Part shown: positions 43,150-51,778 of the stretch, in pieces
How the letters are laid out: every line of letters starts with the position of its first letter
Numbering within the stretch: position 1 is the first letter of the stretch
From: Candidatus Bathyarchaeota archaeon
GTDB lineage: Archaea > Thermoproteota > Bathyarchaeia > Bathyarchaeales > Bathycorpusculaceae
NCBI GenBank assembly: GCA_003164295.1
Contig: PLTA01000061.1
Span: 119,042-183,041 of the forward strand
DNA length: 64,000 nucleotides
Reading direction: 5' to 3'
The notes under the pieces: model-generated
The model's database searches: none
What the model was told of the DNA's origin: nothing
The model's input: the letters and a program-made list of their open reading frames with translations, nothing else
Position numbers and translations under genes: made by a program

Positions 43150-44292
43150 ATGGATAAATACGATATGAAAGTAATCAACCCATTCGGCGACGACAAAGAC
43201 TTTTCAGCATGCGGCATCTACGCTGCCATGAACACCGAAGGCAATCGCTTCGGCTCCAAAGACCCAGTAAAAGCCATGGCAAACATGCATGACCGCGGCA
43301 ACGGATTAGGCGGCGGCTTTGCAGTTTACGGTGTCTATCCAGACTTCAAAGAACACTATGCCTTTCACATAATGTACCTAAGTAAGGAAGCCAAAGAGAG
43401 GACCGACAAAACCCTTGCCTCCAAATTCGATATAGTCTACGACGAGGAAATGCAGACAAGACCAGCCAACGTTCATAATCCTCCTCTAGTCTGGCGATAC
43501 TTCGTTGATCCTAAAAAACAGCGGCCTGAGAATCAGAACGAAGAAGACTACATTATAGAGGCAATCATGCGTATTAACACGGAAACTGGCAAAGCATTCG
43601 TATTTTCAAGCGGCAAAGACATGGGCGTCTTTAAGGGCGTTGGCTTCCCCGAAGACGTTGCAGACTTCTTCTGTCTGGAAGACTACCAAGGCTACTTATG
43701 GAGTTGCCACAGCAGATTCCCAACTAACTCTCCCGGTTGGTGGGGAGGAGCACATCCATTCAACATCTTGGATTGGACAGTGGTACACAACGGGGAGTTG
43801 TCCTCGTATGGCATCAACCGTCGCTATCTGGAAATGTACGGTTACAAATGCACTATGCAAACCGACACTGAAGTGCTAGCATACGCCGTTGACTTGCTCA
43901 TCCGAAGACAGCACTTGCCAATAAGTCTCGTAGCTCAAATCTTTGCAGCACCCCTATGGGAAGAAATAGACCGCATGGAACCTAAACAAGCGCTGCTGTT
44001 GAGAACGCTACGGCAAACCTACGGCAGCCTACTCATGAATGGGCCTTTCAGCATAGTGATTGCTCACCACGGCGAAATGATAGGCTTAACTGACCGCATC
44101 AAACTGCGCCCCATGGTTGCTGGCCAAAACGGTGACTTCGTGTATTTGGCATCAGAAGAATCGGCCATGCGACTAGTTGCACCAAACCTAGACAAGTTCT
44201 GGGCACCAAGAGGCGGAGAACCAGTCGTGGCACGACTAAAAAACTACAAACCTAAAACCATCGAGGTTTTAGCAGGAGGACAAACCCAATGA
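43150..44292 (+). CDS. Glutamate synthase glutaminase subunit (class II amidotransferase)
   Basis: 380 aa Ntn-type glutaminase domain of glutamate synthase as a separate protein. The nucleophile is most likely Cys21 in DFSACGIYAAMNTEG; it would have to be freed by removing a 20-residue propeptide. Other motifs: MHDRGNGLGGGFAVYG, WSCHSRFPTNSPGWWGGAHPF and VVHNGELSSYG, typical for glutamine binding. Ammonia is passed to the FMN subunit encoded next. The stop overlaps the next ATG by four bases. Confidence 0.92.
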   Translation: MDKYDMKVINPFGDDKDFSACGIYAAMNTEGNRFGSKDPVKAMANMHDRGNGLGGGFAVYGVYPDFKEHYAFHIMYLSKEAKERTDKTLASKFDIVYDEEMQTRPANVHNPPLVWRYFVDPKKQRPENQNEEDYIIEAIMRINTETGKAFVFSSGKDMGVFKGVGFPEDVADFFCLEDYQGYLWSCHSRFPTNSPGWWGGAHPFNILDWTVVHNGELSSYGINRRYLEMYGYKCTMQTDTEVLAYAVDLLIRRQHLPISLVAQIFAAPLWEEIDRMEPKQALLLRTLRQTYGSLLMNGPFSIVIAHHGEMIGLTDRIKLRPMVAGQNGDFVYLASEESAMRLVAPNLDKFWAPRGGEPVVARLKNYKPKTIEVLAGGQTQ

Positions 44293-45800
44293 AAACCTAT
44301 GTCATACCTGAATACCTAGTTGAGCGGGACCAAAACCGCTGCATACGCTGCAAAGTTTGCGTTAACCAATGTACGTATGAGACGCATTCATACGATGAAG
44401 AAACAGACACGATCTGCAGCAAAGACGAGAACTGTGTTAACTGCCTACGCTGCGTAACATTCTGCCCAACCCACGCCATCACAATAAGAAAAAACCCTAA
44501 CGCTAGCAGAGAAAACGCCAACTGGACATCAGAAGCAATCCGCGACTGCAAAAAACAATCGGAAACCGGCGCAGTAATCCTCACAGGAATGGGCAACGAC
44601 AAACCATACTACACTTACTGGGACCGGCTGCTCCTAAACGCAAGCCAAGTAACCAACCCGTCAATTGACCCTCTGCGTGAACCAATGGAAATCAGAACCT
44701 ACCTAGGCGCAAAACCAGACCAGCTAGAGATGACAGTGGAAAACGGCGAAATCATGCTCAAAACCCAGCTTACTCCACAGCTTTGTCTTGATATCCCAGT
44801 TATGTTCTCAGCCATGTCCTATGGCGCCATCAGCTTAAATGTGCATAAATCCTTAGCCCGGGCAGCAACGGAATGCGGTACATACTTTAACACTGGCGAA
44901 GGCGGCTTAGACCAAACCCTCTACAAATACGGCAGCCACGCCATCGTGCAGGTTGCTTCCGGACGATTCGGAGTTCACCCCAAATACCTTGACGCAGGCG
45001 CAGCGGTAGAAATAAAAATTGGGCAAGGCGCAAAGCCAGGCATAGGCGGACACTTACCAGGTGAAAAAGTAACCGCGCATGTAGCCAAAACACGCATGAT
45101 ACCTGAAGGAACAGATGCGCTTTCACCCTACCCTCAACATGACATCTACTCGATCGAAGACTTGCGACAGTTAATTTATGCACTTAAAGAAGCCACAAAC
45201 TACTCAAAACCAATCTCTGTCAAAATTGCGGCAGTTCATAATGCAGCGGCAATCGCTAGCGGCATGGTTCGGGCTGGAGCTGACATAATTGCGCTTGATG
45301 GTGTTAGAGGAGCAACTGGTGCGGCACCTAAAGTCATCCGAGATAATGTCGGCATGCCCATTGAGCTTGCCCTAGCGCAAGTCGATTCGCGACTGCGGCA
45401 GGAAGGCATAAGAAACAATGCTTCCGTGGTAATTGCGGGGGGCATAAGAAGCAGCGCTGACGTGGTTAAAGCCATAGCGTTGGGTGCTGACGCTGTGTAC
45501 ATAGCAACGGCGGCTTTGATTTCTATGGGCTGCACTGTTTGCCAACGCTGCTACACAGGTAAATGCCCGTGGGGTATCGCTACAAGTGATCCATGGATTA
45601 GCAAGCGCATAAACCCCGACATCGCATCTAAACGTCTCGTTAACTTGTTGAACAGCTGGAGCCTCGAAATCAAAGACATGATGGGCGGCATGGGAATAAA
45701 CGCCATCGAAAGCCTAAGGGGCAACCGTTTGGCACTTAGAGGCGTTGGCTTATCCAGAACCGAACTCAAGATTCTGGGCGTTAAAATGGCTGGAGAATAA
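44289..45800 (+). CDS. gltB: Glutamate synthase FMN/iron-sulfur subunit
   Basis: 503 aa. An N-terminal ferredoxin part (CIRCKVCVNQC ... CVNCLRCVTFCP) is followed by the FMN-binding TIM barrel: PVMFSAMSYGAISLNVHKSLA, GEGGLDQ, KIGQGAKPGIGGHLPGEKV, and ALDGVRGATGAAP. The 3Fe-4S motif is CTVCQRCYTGKCPWG. Converts 2-oxoglutarate plus ammonia to glutamate with reduced ferredoxin-type electrons. Archaeal form, without the amidotransferase and GXGXG domains, which are separate genes here. Confidence 0.95.
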   Translation: MKTYVIPEYLVERDQNRCIRCKVCVNQCTYETHSYDEETDTICSKDENCVNCLRCVTFCPTHAITIRKNPNASRENANWTSEAIRDCKKQSETGAVILTGMGNDKPYYTYWDRLLLNASQVTNPSIDPLREPMEIRTYLGAKPDQLEMTVENGEIMLKTQLTPQLCLDIPVMFSAMSYGAISLNVHKSLARAATECGTYFNTGEGGLDQTLYKYGSHAIVQVASGRFGVHPKYLDAGAAVEIKIGQGAKPGIGGHLPGEKVTAHVAKTRMIPEGTDALSPYPQHDIYSIEDLRQLIYALKEATNYSKPISVKIAAVHNAAAIASGMVRAGADIIALDGVRGATGAAPKVIRDNVGMPIELALAQVDSRLRQEGIRNNASVVIAGGIRSSADVVKAIALGADAVYIATAALISMGCTVCQRCYTGKCPWGIATSDPWISKRINPDIASKRLVNLLNSWSLEIKDMMGGMGINAIESLRGNRLALRGVGLSRTELKILGVKMAGE

Positions 45801-45805
45801 AACGT

Positions 45806-46609
45806 ATGCTTGAACAGAAACCAAAAATGGAAATTGACCAAAAATACTTTTCAAGAGTAACACTGGAAAGCAAAGTGCTTAAAGTAAACGCTGAAGACTT
45901 CTACTACAAAGACCTAAACTGCCTATTACGACAGGCCATCTGCGCAGACGGCTTTGAGCGAATAGAAGTGCACAATGTCTGTGGGCAACGCTACATAGGA
46001 ACTGACCTTGACACAAACCTCCAAATTGACCTCTACGGAACCCCTGGCAACGACCTTGGCGCCTTTATGAGTGGACCAAAAGTGGTGGTTCACGGTAACG
46101 CACAGGACGGCTGCGGCAACACGATGAACGAGGGAGAAATAATCATAAACGGTCATGCAGGAGACGTAACAGGCAACTCTATGAGAGGCGGCAAAATCTT
46201 TGTACGCGACTTCGTCGGCTATCGCGTCGGCATACACATGAAAGAGTACCAGAAAAAAATCCCCAAAATAGTCATTGGGCAAACAGCAGGCGACTTCCTT
46301 GCAGAGTACATGGCCGGCGGAATCATGGTCATCTTAGGGTTGAACCTCAAAGAAGGCGAAAAATGCAAAGCAAGATTCGTCGGCACAGGCATGCATGGTG
46401 GAGTAATCTACGAACGCGGAGAAATCCTAGAACCAGTCAACGGCACAAAAACTCTCGACGCTGGTAAACGCGATCTGCAAACCATCGAACGCTTAGTTAA
46501 GGAATACTGTTGCCACTTCGGCGCTGACCCACAGCAAATAATGGCACACAATTTCAAGAAGATACTGCCAGTCTCAAAGAGACCCTACGAAAAACTATTC
46601 TCCCACTAA
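45806..46609 (+). CDS. Glutamate synthase GXGXG domain subunit
   Basis: 267 aa, the C-terminal beta-helix domain of glutamate synthase as a separate protein. The repeated Gly pattern is visible (GPKVVVHGNAQDGCGNTMNEGEIIINGHAGDVTGNSMRGGKIFVRD). It has a structural role, holding the other subunits in place. Last gene of the operon, five bases after the FMN subunit; the tRNA gene on the other strand follows after about 55 bases. Confidence 0.93.
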   Translation: MLEQKPKMEIDQKYFSRVTLESKVLKVNAEDFYYKDLNCLLRQAICADGFERIEVHNVCGQRYIGTDLDTNLQIDLYGTPGNDLGAFMSGPKVVVHGNAQDGCGNTMNEGEIIINGHAGDVTGNSMRGGKIFVRDFVGYRVGIHMKEYQKKIPKIVIGQTAGDFLAEYMAGGIMVILGLNLKEGEKCKARFVGTGMHGGVIYERGEILEPVNGTKTLDAGKRDLQTIERLVKEYCCHFGADPQQIMAHNFKKILPVSKRPYEKLFSH

Positions 46610-46665
46610 ATTTCCTTCTTTAATTTCGTTTTTTTAGTAACGCATTATACAAGTATAGAAGATTT

Positions 46666-46774
46666 TGGTGCTCCGGCCGGGATTTGGACCCGGGTCCGCG
46701 ACTCGAGAGGCCGCTATACTTAGTCCCTTAATAAGAAATCTTAGTAAGGTTTGACCGGACTATACTACCGGAGC
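46666..46774 (-). tRNA. tRNA-Glu(CUC) with a 31-nt intron in the D-loop, CCA encoded
   Basis: Acceptor stem GCTCCGG / CCGGAGC is perfect, discriminator A, followed by encoded CCA (46668-46666). D-stem GTAT / GTAT (with G-T pairs), D-loop AGTCCGGTCAA, anticodon stem GCGGC / GTCGC with loop CTCTCGA, so anticodon CTC for Glu. T-stem CCGGG / CCCGG. The cloverleaf forms only if 31 bases between A21 and G22 are removed. The T-loop is TCCAAAT, so position 55 is C instead of the almost universal T. Minus strand, downstream of the glutamate synthase operon. Confidence 0.92.
46720..46750 (-). other. Intron of tRNA-Glu at position 21/22
   Basis: 31 nt forming a hairpin: CCTTACTAAG / CTTATTAAGG with one mismatch. 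Flanks build a bulge-helix-bulge: GGTC pairs with GACT (one G-T), leaving AAA on the 5' side and AAG on the 3' side; cutting after the second base of each bulge gives exactly the cloverleaf. Confidence 0.85.
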
Positions 46775-46838
46775 ATTCGCAAAAAGGTTAACTCTTACAA
46801 ATAAATATGTTTTCATACGTTTTCTAAAACCATTAACT

Positions 46839-47192
46839 TTACGTTTCTTCGTCGATATTAAGGAAACGTTTGATTGCCGCCATAATTTCTTCCAAGCATT
46901 TCTCTGTTAAAGGTGGATTATATGGAATCCTTAAAACATCCCAGCCTTGAGCTTCCAAAAGTTCATCGATTTCGCTGTCGCGTTGCTGCTGTTTATCGCT
47001 GCTATGAACTGGAATACCATCCAAATACACAATTTTTCGTTTTTCAGCCCAGCAAAAGTCAGGAACGGTTGTTCTAAGGATTATTGGTTTTTGTGTTACC
47101 ATGCCGCTTGTTAATCCAGCTATGCTTAAGGATTGAAAAATTGCCATTTCGGCGTTGCTTACTCGCGGATGCATTTTTGATTTATAACTCAA
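46839..47192 (-). CDS. Vsr/DUF559-like PD-(D/E)xK nuclease
   Basis: 117 aa. TTVPDFCWAEKRKIVYLDGIPVHSS is the PD...(D/E)xK-type core seen in DUF559 and very-short-patch repair endonucleases, followed by RDSEIDELLEAQGWDVLRIPY, the typical second half. N-terminal KMHPRVSNAEMAIFQSL corresponds to the usual helix of the family. Probable metal-dependent endonuclease; target unknown. It is 65 bases upstream of the tRNA gene and on the same strand. Confidence 0.8.
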   Translation of the reverse strand: MSYKSKMHPRVSNAEMAIFQSLSIAGLTSGMVTQKPIILRTTVPDFCWAEKRKIVYLDGIPVHSSDKQQQRDSEIDELLEAQGWDVLRIPYNPPLTEKCLEEIMAAIKRFLNIDEET

Positions 47193-47282
47193 AGCGGCTC
47201 AACATGAATTAGCATTGCCACTAACCTTAATAAATTCTATACAAAAAACCGTTTAGTTGCCTCTTGTAAAACGTAACCAAAA

Positions 47283-47495
47283 GTAGGCTTGACGGGGTCG
47301 CCAAGTGTTTACTCGAGGCGCCGCCAAAAAAGGATCTAACAGTTCAGGCATTACAGTTCAACGCCTCGCCTAACAGCTCTCCCGCCAAGCTTGGGTGTAC
47401 CTCTTGGATGGCTATTTCTCGCAATCTAACAACTCGCCGCCAACTATAAATGGAATTGTGGTTGTCTCGCGTCAACAACAAGCATGCGAGTTTCC
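47283..47495. repeat. GC-rich intergenic region with degenerate direct repeats
   Basis: GC content is clearly above its surroundings. Two related units, CTCGCCTAACAGCTC...CCGCCAA (about 47367-47391) and CTCGCAATCTAACAACTCGCCGCCAA (about 47418-47443), plus further CGCCAA and ATCTAACAG copies near 47298, 47325 and 47335. No protein frame explains it. It may be a noncoding RNA or remains of a repeat. Confidence 0.45.
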
Positions 47496-47554
47496 CATTC
47501 AAGTTTTAGTTGGAAAAATGGCAAGGAATGGAAAAAAAACGGTTGAAGGTTAAA

Positions 47555-47806
47555 TTAACTATTTGTTAAAGTTTTATTCTCTTCTAAAACGCATGGCATT
47601 ATGTTTACCACATCATCTTTGACGTGTTCACGCATTTTAGATATTGGCGTGCTTACTTTTTTCTGGTTTCCTATCCAGCTCAAGCAAACTCCAGCAAGGA
47701 ATATGCAGGCTAGGGCTGGAAGAAAAGGAATCGCCGAAGATTTATGTTTGTGCCGACTTTTTCTTGTCACCAGTTTTGCACCTGACTCTATTCGGTGAGG
47801 TTGCAA
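47555..47806 (-). CDS. Small hypothetical single-pass membrane protein
   Basis: 83 aa. A basic N-terminus (KLVTRKSRHKHKSS) leads into one hydrophobic segment (IPFLPALACIFLAGVCLSWIG) and a charged C-terminal part. This is a plausible membrane anchor layout, but no family is recognised, and the frame could be chance. The start has only weak support. Confidence 0.4.
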   Translation of the reverse strand: MQPHRIESGAKLVTRKSRHKHKSSAIPFLPALACIFLAGVCLSWIGNQKKVSTPISKMREHVKDDVVNIMPCVLEENKTLTNS

Positions 47807-47907
47807 GATAAGCTTTGATTAGTCTGAATATAGATTCAAAATCTATATCCGAAAAAAAGTGAAAAAAAACTAAAAAATGAGAAAGTCAGATTAAACACAG
47901 TTTTTGG

Positions 47908-50328
47908 TCAATCTTCGGTTTTCTTTTCCCTCATCTCAAACTGCGGGAACTCTTTGAGTTTTTCAGCCATTTCCCGAAGTTGCTTGTCAACAAGGAAGTT
48001 CACTGTACCTTCTTCAAATTTGCCGTTTTGTTGTCGTTGCCCTGCTTTTGTTCCCGTGAGAAACTCTATGCCTTCATCGATTGTTTTTACCGAGTAGATG
48101 TTGAATTTGTCGGATTTAACTGCTTCAACTACTTCTTCTTTAAGCATCAAGTTCTGTACGTTGCTTTCTGGAATCATAACGCCTTGTTGGCCAGTTAAGC
48201 CCTTGAGCTTGCAGACTTCAAAGAAGCCCTCGATTTTTTCGTTAACACCGCCTATCGCTTGAACTTCACCTTTCTGATTAACTGAGCCTGTCACCGCGAT
48301 GTTTTGTTTTATCGGTAAACCTGAAAGCGCTGAAAGAATCGAGTATAGTTCGGTGCTTGATGCGCTGTCGCCTTCTACTCCTTCATAGTTCTGCTCAAAA
48401 ACCAGTCGTGCGGAAAGGGCTAGCTGCTTGTCTCTTGCGTACTTGTCATTTAGGTAGCCGCTCAAAATTAGGACTCCTTTGGTATGTATGGGTCCCCCCA
48501 TTTTGGCTTCTCTTTCAATGTCAATCACGCCTTCTCTTCCCAGCCCAATGCTTGCTGTAACGCGGGATGGGTTACCGAAAGCGAAGTCGCCTAGACCCAT
48601 AACGGACAAGCCGTTTACTTGACCAACGCTTTGCTCTACTGTGTCGATGAGGAAGAAACCGCGTTTTATCATTTCCTGAATCTTCTCTTGGATGAGTTTT
48701 GAGCGGTAGACTTTTTCTTCGATTGCTCTCTTCACATGGTCTCCTGTGATGAATTCGGAGTTGTCCTGGAATGCGTAAAAGTTGGCTTCGCGAATTACGT
48801 CGCCGATAATGGAAAATTGAGTTGATAGTTTGTATTGGTCGTCTGCAACTCTTGAGCTGTACTCCACTAGCTTTGCGACTCCTGTGCCGTCGAGGTGTTT
48901 GAGGTCTTCTTTGTCGCAGATACCGCATACCCAAGCAGCATATTTACCCACTTTGTCGTCGGTTCTATCCATCACTGTGTCGAATTCGGCTTTTATTTTG
49001 AAGAGTTCTCTAAAGTCAGGGTCTAACTGGAACATCGTCTGGTAAATGTATGGGTCTCCTATGATGATTACTTTGGCCGACAGAGGAATGGGCTGAGGCT
49101 TTAGGGTTTTTACGCTAAGGAAACCGTAGCGTTCTTCAGGCTCCTCAATAACTATTTTTGATTCTCTTAGGTCTTTTTTTAAGCCATCATAAGAGAACGG
49201 GTTACGCAACAAGTCTTCAACGGGGACAATTAGGTATCCACCGTTTGCTTTATGGATGGATCCGCCTCGGATCATGCTAAAATCGGTTGTTAAGGCGCCG
49301 AACTGTGCTTCTTTCTCAGTTCTCCCTAAAAGATTGGGGTATGTAGGATTTGTTTCCACGACTACAGGTGCGCCTTTGATTTCCGAGTTGTCGATAATGA
49401 CGTTCACTTCATATTTCTTGTATGGGTCTTCACGCATCCACGGCATTTGAAACGGAAGCTGTTCTTCTTCACCGGTACCGCCGCCTCTCCTAGCGAACTG
49501 CCCTAGGTTGTCCAAAATGTCGTTTTCTACCGCCTTAAGGTAAGTTGTAACTTCGGGGGTATCTCGGTATTTTTCGCTGAGGCTTTCCGTCTGGTTGCCG
49601 ATGGCGTAGAGGGCAACTTCCTTGTTTAGCTTCTTTAGCGCTTCATGGATTTGTCTCTCCATATCAATTAGTTGCCTCATAGTGTTTCGGAATTCTGTTT
49701 CCAGCCTCTCTCTTTTTTCGTTGAACCTGTCTTTGGTTTTCTGAGGCAACGCCAACATTTCCTCTTCGCTTAGTGGTTTGCCGTCCAGAACTGGGATGAG
49801 AAGCAGCCCCACTGGGGTAGTTTGGATCACGAAGCCTTCAGCCTGTGCTTTAACGCTTAACTCTTCAATCAGCTGTTTCCTTTGGTTTTCTAAGCCTTGA
49901 ATCGTAGTTTGTCTTCTTGCCGCGTAATCTTCGCTTTCGAAAGCTTTAGGCAGAGCGTTCTTGACGTTTTCAATAAAGCCCTTCATGTCTGCCTTGAACT
50001 GTTTGCCTTTCCCAGATGGAAGCTGTATTGCTGTGGGTTCATACTGGTTGGCGAAATTATTAACATAGCACCAGTCAGGCGGAACAGGCTGCGTTTTGGC
50101 TTGTGCTTCCACAAAGTTTTTGACTGCGGTTTTCCGTCCGGTACCCGGGTAGCCTGCCACGTACATGTTGAAGCCGTGGTTCTTTATTCCAAGCCCGAAC
50201 TTTAAAGCGCGAACAGCTCTTTCCTGCCCGATAATTTCGTTACTGGGAATAAGATCCTGGGTTGACTCGCACTGCATAAAGGTGGGATCGCAAGTTCTTC
50301 TTAGTTTTTCAACTGGCAATTTCAGCAT
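47908..50328 (-). CDS. Lon-related ATP-dependent protease (COG1067 type)
   Basis: AAA+ Ser protease of 806 aa. Walker A is VAGYPGTGRKTAV (residues 57-69); a long helical coiled-coil insertion (about 130-290) separates it from the second half, where GGSIHKANGGYLIVPVEDLL and the Walker B region follow. The protease domain has the dyad Ser655 (VEGDSASSTE) and Lys698 (GGVNEKIEGFF). No membrane segment, unlike archaeal LonB, so it is a soluble, bacterial-type Lon relative (YcbZ/LonC-like group). Likely acquired; it stands alone with its own promoter area. Confidence 0.9.
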   Translation of the reverse strand: MLKLPVEKLRRTCDPTFMQCESTQDLIPSNEIIGQERAVRALKFGLGIKNHGFNMYVAGYPGTGRKTAVKNFVEAQAKTQPVPPDWCYVNNFANQYEPTAIQLPSGKGKQFKADMKGFIENVKNALPKAFESEDYAARRQTTIQGLENQRKQLIEELSVKAQAEGFVIQTTPVGLLLIPVLDGKPLSEEEMLALPQKTKDRFNEKRERLETEFRNTMRQLIDMERQIHEALKKLNKEVALYAIGNQTESLSEKYRDTPEVTTYLKAVENDILDNLGQFARRGGGTGEEEQLPFQMPWMREDPYKKYEVNVIIDNSEIKGAPVVVETNPTYPNLLGRTEKEAQFGALTTDFSMIRGGSIHKANGGYLIVPVEDLLRNPFSYDGLKKDLRESKIVIEEPEERYGFLSVKTLKPQPIPLSAKVIIIGDPYIYQTMFQLDPDFRELFKIKAEFDTVMDRTDDKVGKYAAWVCGICDKEDLKHLDGTGVAKLVEYSSRVADDQYKLSTQFSIIGDVIREANFYAFQDNSEFITGDHVKRAIEEKVYRSKLIQEKIQEMIKRGFFLIDTVEQSVGQVNGLSVMGLGDFAFGNPSRVTASIGLGREGVIDIEREAKMGGPIHTKGVLILSGYLNDKYARDKQLALSARLVFEQNYEGVEGDSASSTELYSILSALSGLPIKQNIAVTGSVNQKGEVQAIGGVNEKIEGFFEVCKLKGLTGQQGVMIPESNVQNLMLKEEVVEAVKSDKFNIYSVKTIDEGIEFLTGTKAGQRQQNGKFEEGTVNFLVDKQLREMAEKLKEFPQFEMREKKTED

Positions 50329-50555
50329 TACTAAAACTCCTTCAGTAGTAGTAAGAAAGACCTGCTTTTATCTCTTAACCAACTTTAATGATGCCTAAAA
50401 TTGTAATATTTTCTAAGCGACGTTAAAATCAAATCCCTTCTTAAAACAAATAGTTCGCAGTAGCGCGTTTGAACTGTTCTGTTTTCTGAAGTTAAAGCCT
50501 GATATGTTGGTCCACGATCATCGTAATAAATGACAATGACACCATTCGCTTCCTG

Positions 50556-51101
50556 TTATTTTATTGAAATAAATTGTGTTAAAATTTCTTGGTTTCTAAC
50601 TTCAGGATGGAAAAGAACTCCGTAAATTTGTCTCTGCTTGTGCTTTATTACTTGGACGCATTTTTCTGATTTAGCCCATACCTCAAATTCGCTTGAGCCC
50701 TCAACACAGATGCTGTGAAGTGAGTAAGCCTTGAAATCTCCCTTTGCAAGAGGGTTTTCTTTAACTGTAACTATTTGCGTCATGCCTATCTCCAGACTCT
50801 TCGCCAGCTGCATCTTGTAAACTGCGCCGATAGTTTCCATGCCTGCACAGATGCCCAGCACCGGCTTGCTTATTTGTTTGAGCCACTGAAACTTTTCAAG
50901 CTGGGTTAACGTGGCTGTGTCTTTGAGCGCTGTTCCCGAAAGAATGACCCTGTCACATCTACACAATTCGTCCTCGGTTACTTCAAGAAAATGCTTCACA
51001 AAGCAGTTTTCCAGTTTGCTGGCAACAACCAATATGGGCTGCACAAACTCGAAGAAACCAAGCGAATCCTTCTTGTAGTTCATGTCAACGACTAAAATCA
51101 T
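50556..51101 (-). CDS. Class I glutamine amidotransferase domain protein
   Basis: 181-aa stand-alone glutaminase of the TrpG/GuaA type. Catalytic Cys in PVLGICAGMETIG and His-x-Glu in LFHPEVRN. Its ATG lies in a four-base overlap with the end of the diphthine-ammonia ligase gene, so the two are translationally coupled. It could free ammonia from glutamine for that ligase (inference). Some archaeal proteins of this type are also GMP synthase subunit A, but the core here is too divergent for that and guaB/guaA partners are absent. Confidence 0.83.
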   Translation of the reverse strand: MILVVDMNYKKDSLGFFEFVQPILVVASKLENCFVKHFLEVTEDELCRCDRVILSGTALKDTATLTQLEKFQWLKQISKPVLGICAGMETIGAVYKMQLAKSLEIGMTQIVTVKENPLAKGDFKAYSLHSICVEGSSEFEVWAKSEKCVQVIKHKQRQIYGVLFHPEVRNQEILTQFISIK

Positions 51102-51778
51102 TTGTTAACCAGCCGAGCCTCTTCAATGGTGAATGTTCCAGAGTTACCCCTTGCTTCAACATTGCTACTGAGAATTTCGATTTTCTGCTTGAAAAGAGGT
51201 GCATCCAAAACCGTGGTTTCTATTTCGCCGCCTTCGCCGCTTGGGCTCAACCCATATTGTCGCTGAAGCTCAACCAACTGTGAGATAAGCTGGGTATCAA
51301 GTCGTTTCCCGAGCCATTTCTCATCAAGTGGATAAGCGAAAACTCCAGAAATAACTACCTCAAACCCCCTCTTCACCAGCTCCTCCAAAAGCGCTTTCTG
51401 ATCATGCTTCCAAAGCGGGTTAAAACACCAAAGTCCAAGTTCCCAGCAAATACGCTGTATTCGCTCCGCCTGGTAAACTGACTCCACAGCGCCCGTTACG
51501 ACGCCTTCAATTTGGAACTTTTCTTTTGCCTCCGCGATAGCTTCCTGCAAGTCGACCAGTTCCTTTTCTTTCTCGCCCTGTGTTGTCTTATTTATTTGCG
51601 GGAGCCCTAATGCTTCTGCTTCAAGAGCCGAAATGTCAATGTTGGGAGTATGGAACATGTAACTTTCCTTGTTCTGCGAAACCAGCGTGATGAGGCAGGT
51701 GACTTCTTCTTTTTCCGCAGCATAGTGAAGGGCAAGCGTTGAGTCTTTGCCGCCTGAAAAGAGAACTCCAAGTCGCAT
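51098..51778 (-). CDS. dph6: Diphthine--ammonia ligase
   Basis: PP-loop ATPase that amidates diphthine on elongation factor 2 in the last step of diphthamide synthesis. 226 aa from ATG 51778. The PP-loop is LFSGGKDSTLAL; further family motifs are MFHTPNIDISALEAEALGLP, VVTGAVESVYQAERI, CFNPLWKHDQKALLEEL and PSGEGGEIETTVLDAPLFK. An ATG three codons earlier (51787) is possible. The gene overlaps the amidotransferase gene downstream. Length and motifs match archaeal Dph6. Confidence 0.93.
   Translation of the reverse strand: MRLGVLFSGGKDSTLALHYAAEKEEVTCLITLVSQNKESYMFHTPNIDISALEAEALGLPQINKTTQGEKEKELVDLQEAIAEAKEKFQIEGVVTGAVESVYQAERIQRICWELGLWCFNPLWKHDQKALLEELVKRGFEVVISGVFAYPLDEKWLGKRLDTQLISQLVELQRQYGLSPSGEGGEIETTVLDAPLFKQKIEILSSNVEARGNSGTFTIEEARLVNK

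Noticed and set aside
47340..47390. tRNA-Tyr-like anticodon loop CTGTAAT on the minus strand
   Set aside because: No acceptor stem or T-arm can be built around it.
47335..47445. attC-like (integron) core sites, since ATCTAAC and GCCTAAC resemble the R'' box
   Set aside because: The boxes occur only in direct order on one strand; the matching GTTRRRY partner and imperfect hairpin are absent, and no integrase is in the window.
47601..47798. 65-codon plus-strand ORF opposite the small membrane protein
   Set aside because: Complement of the more plausible minus-strand frame; no ribosome-binding site.
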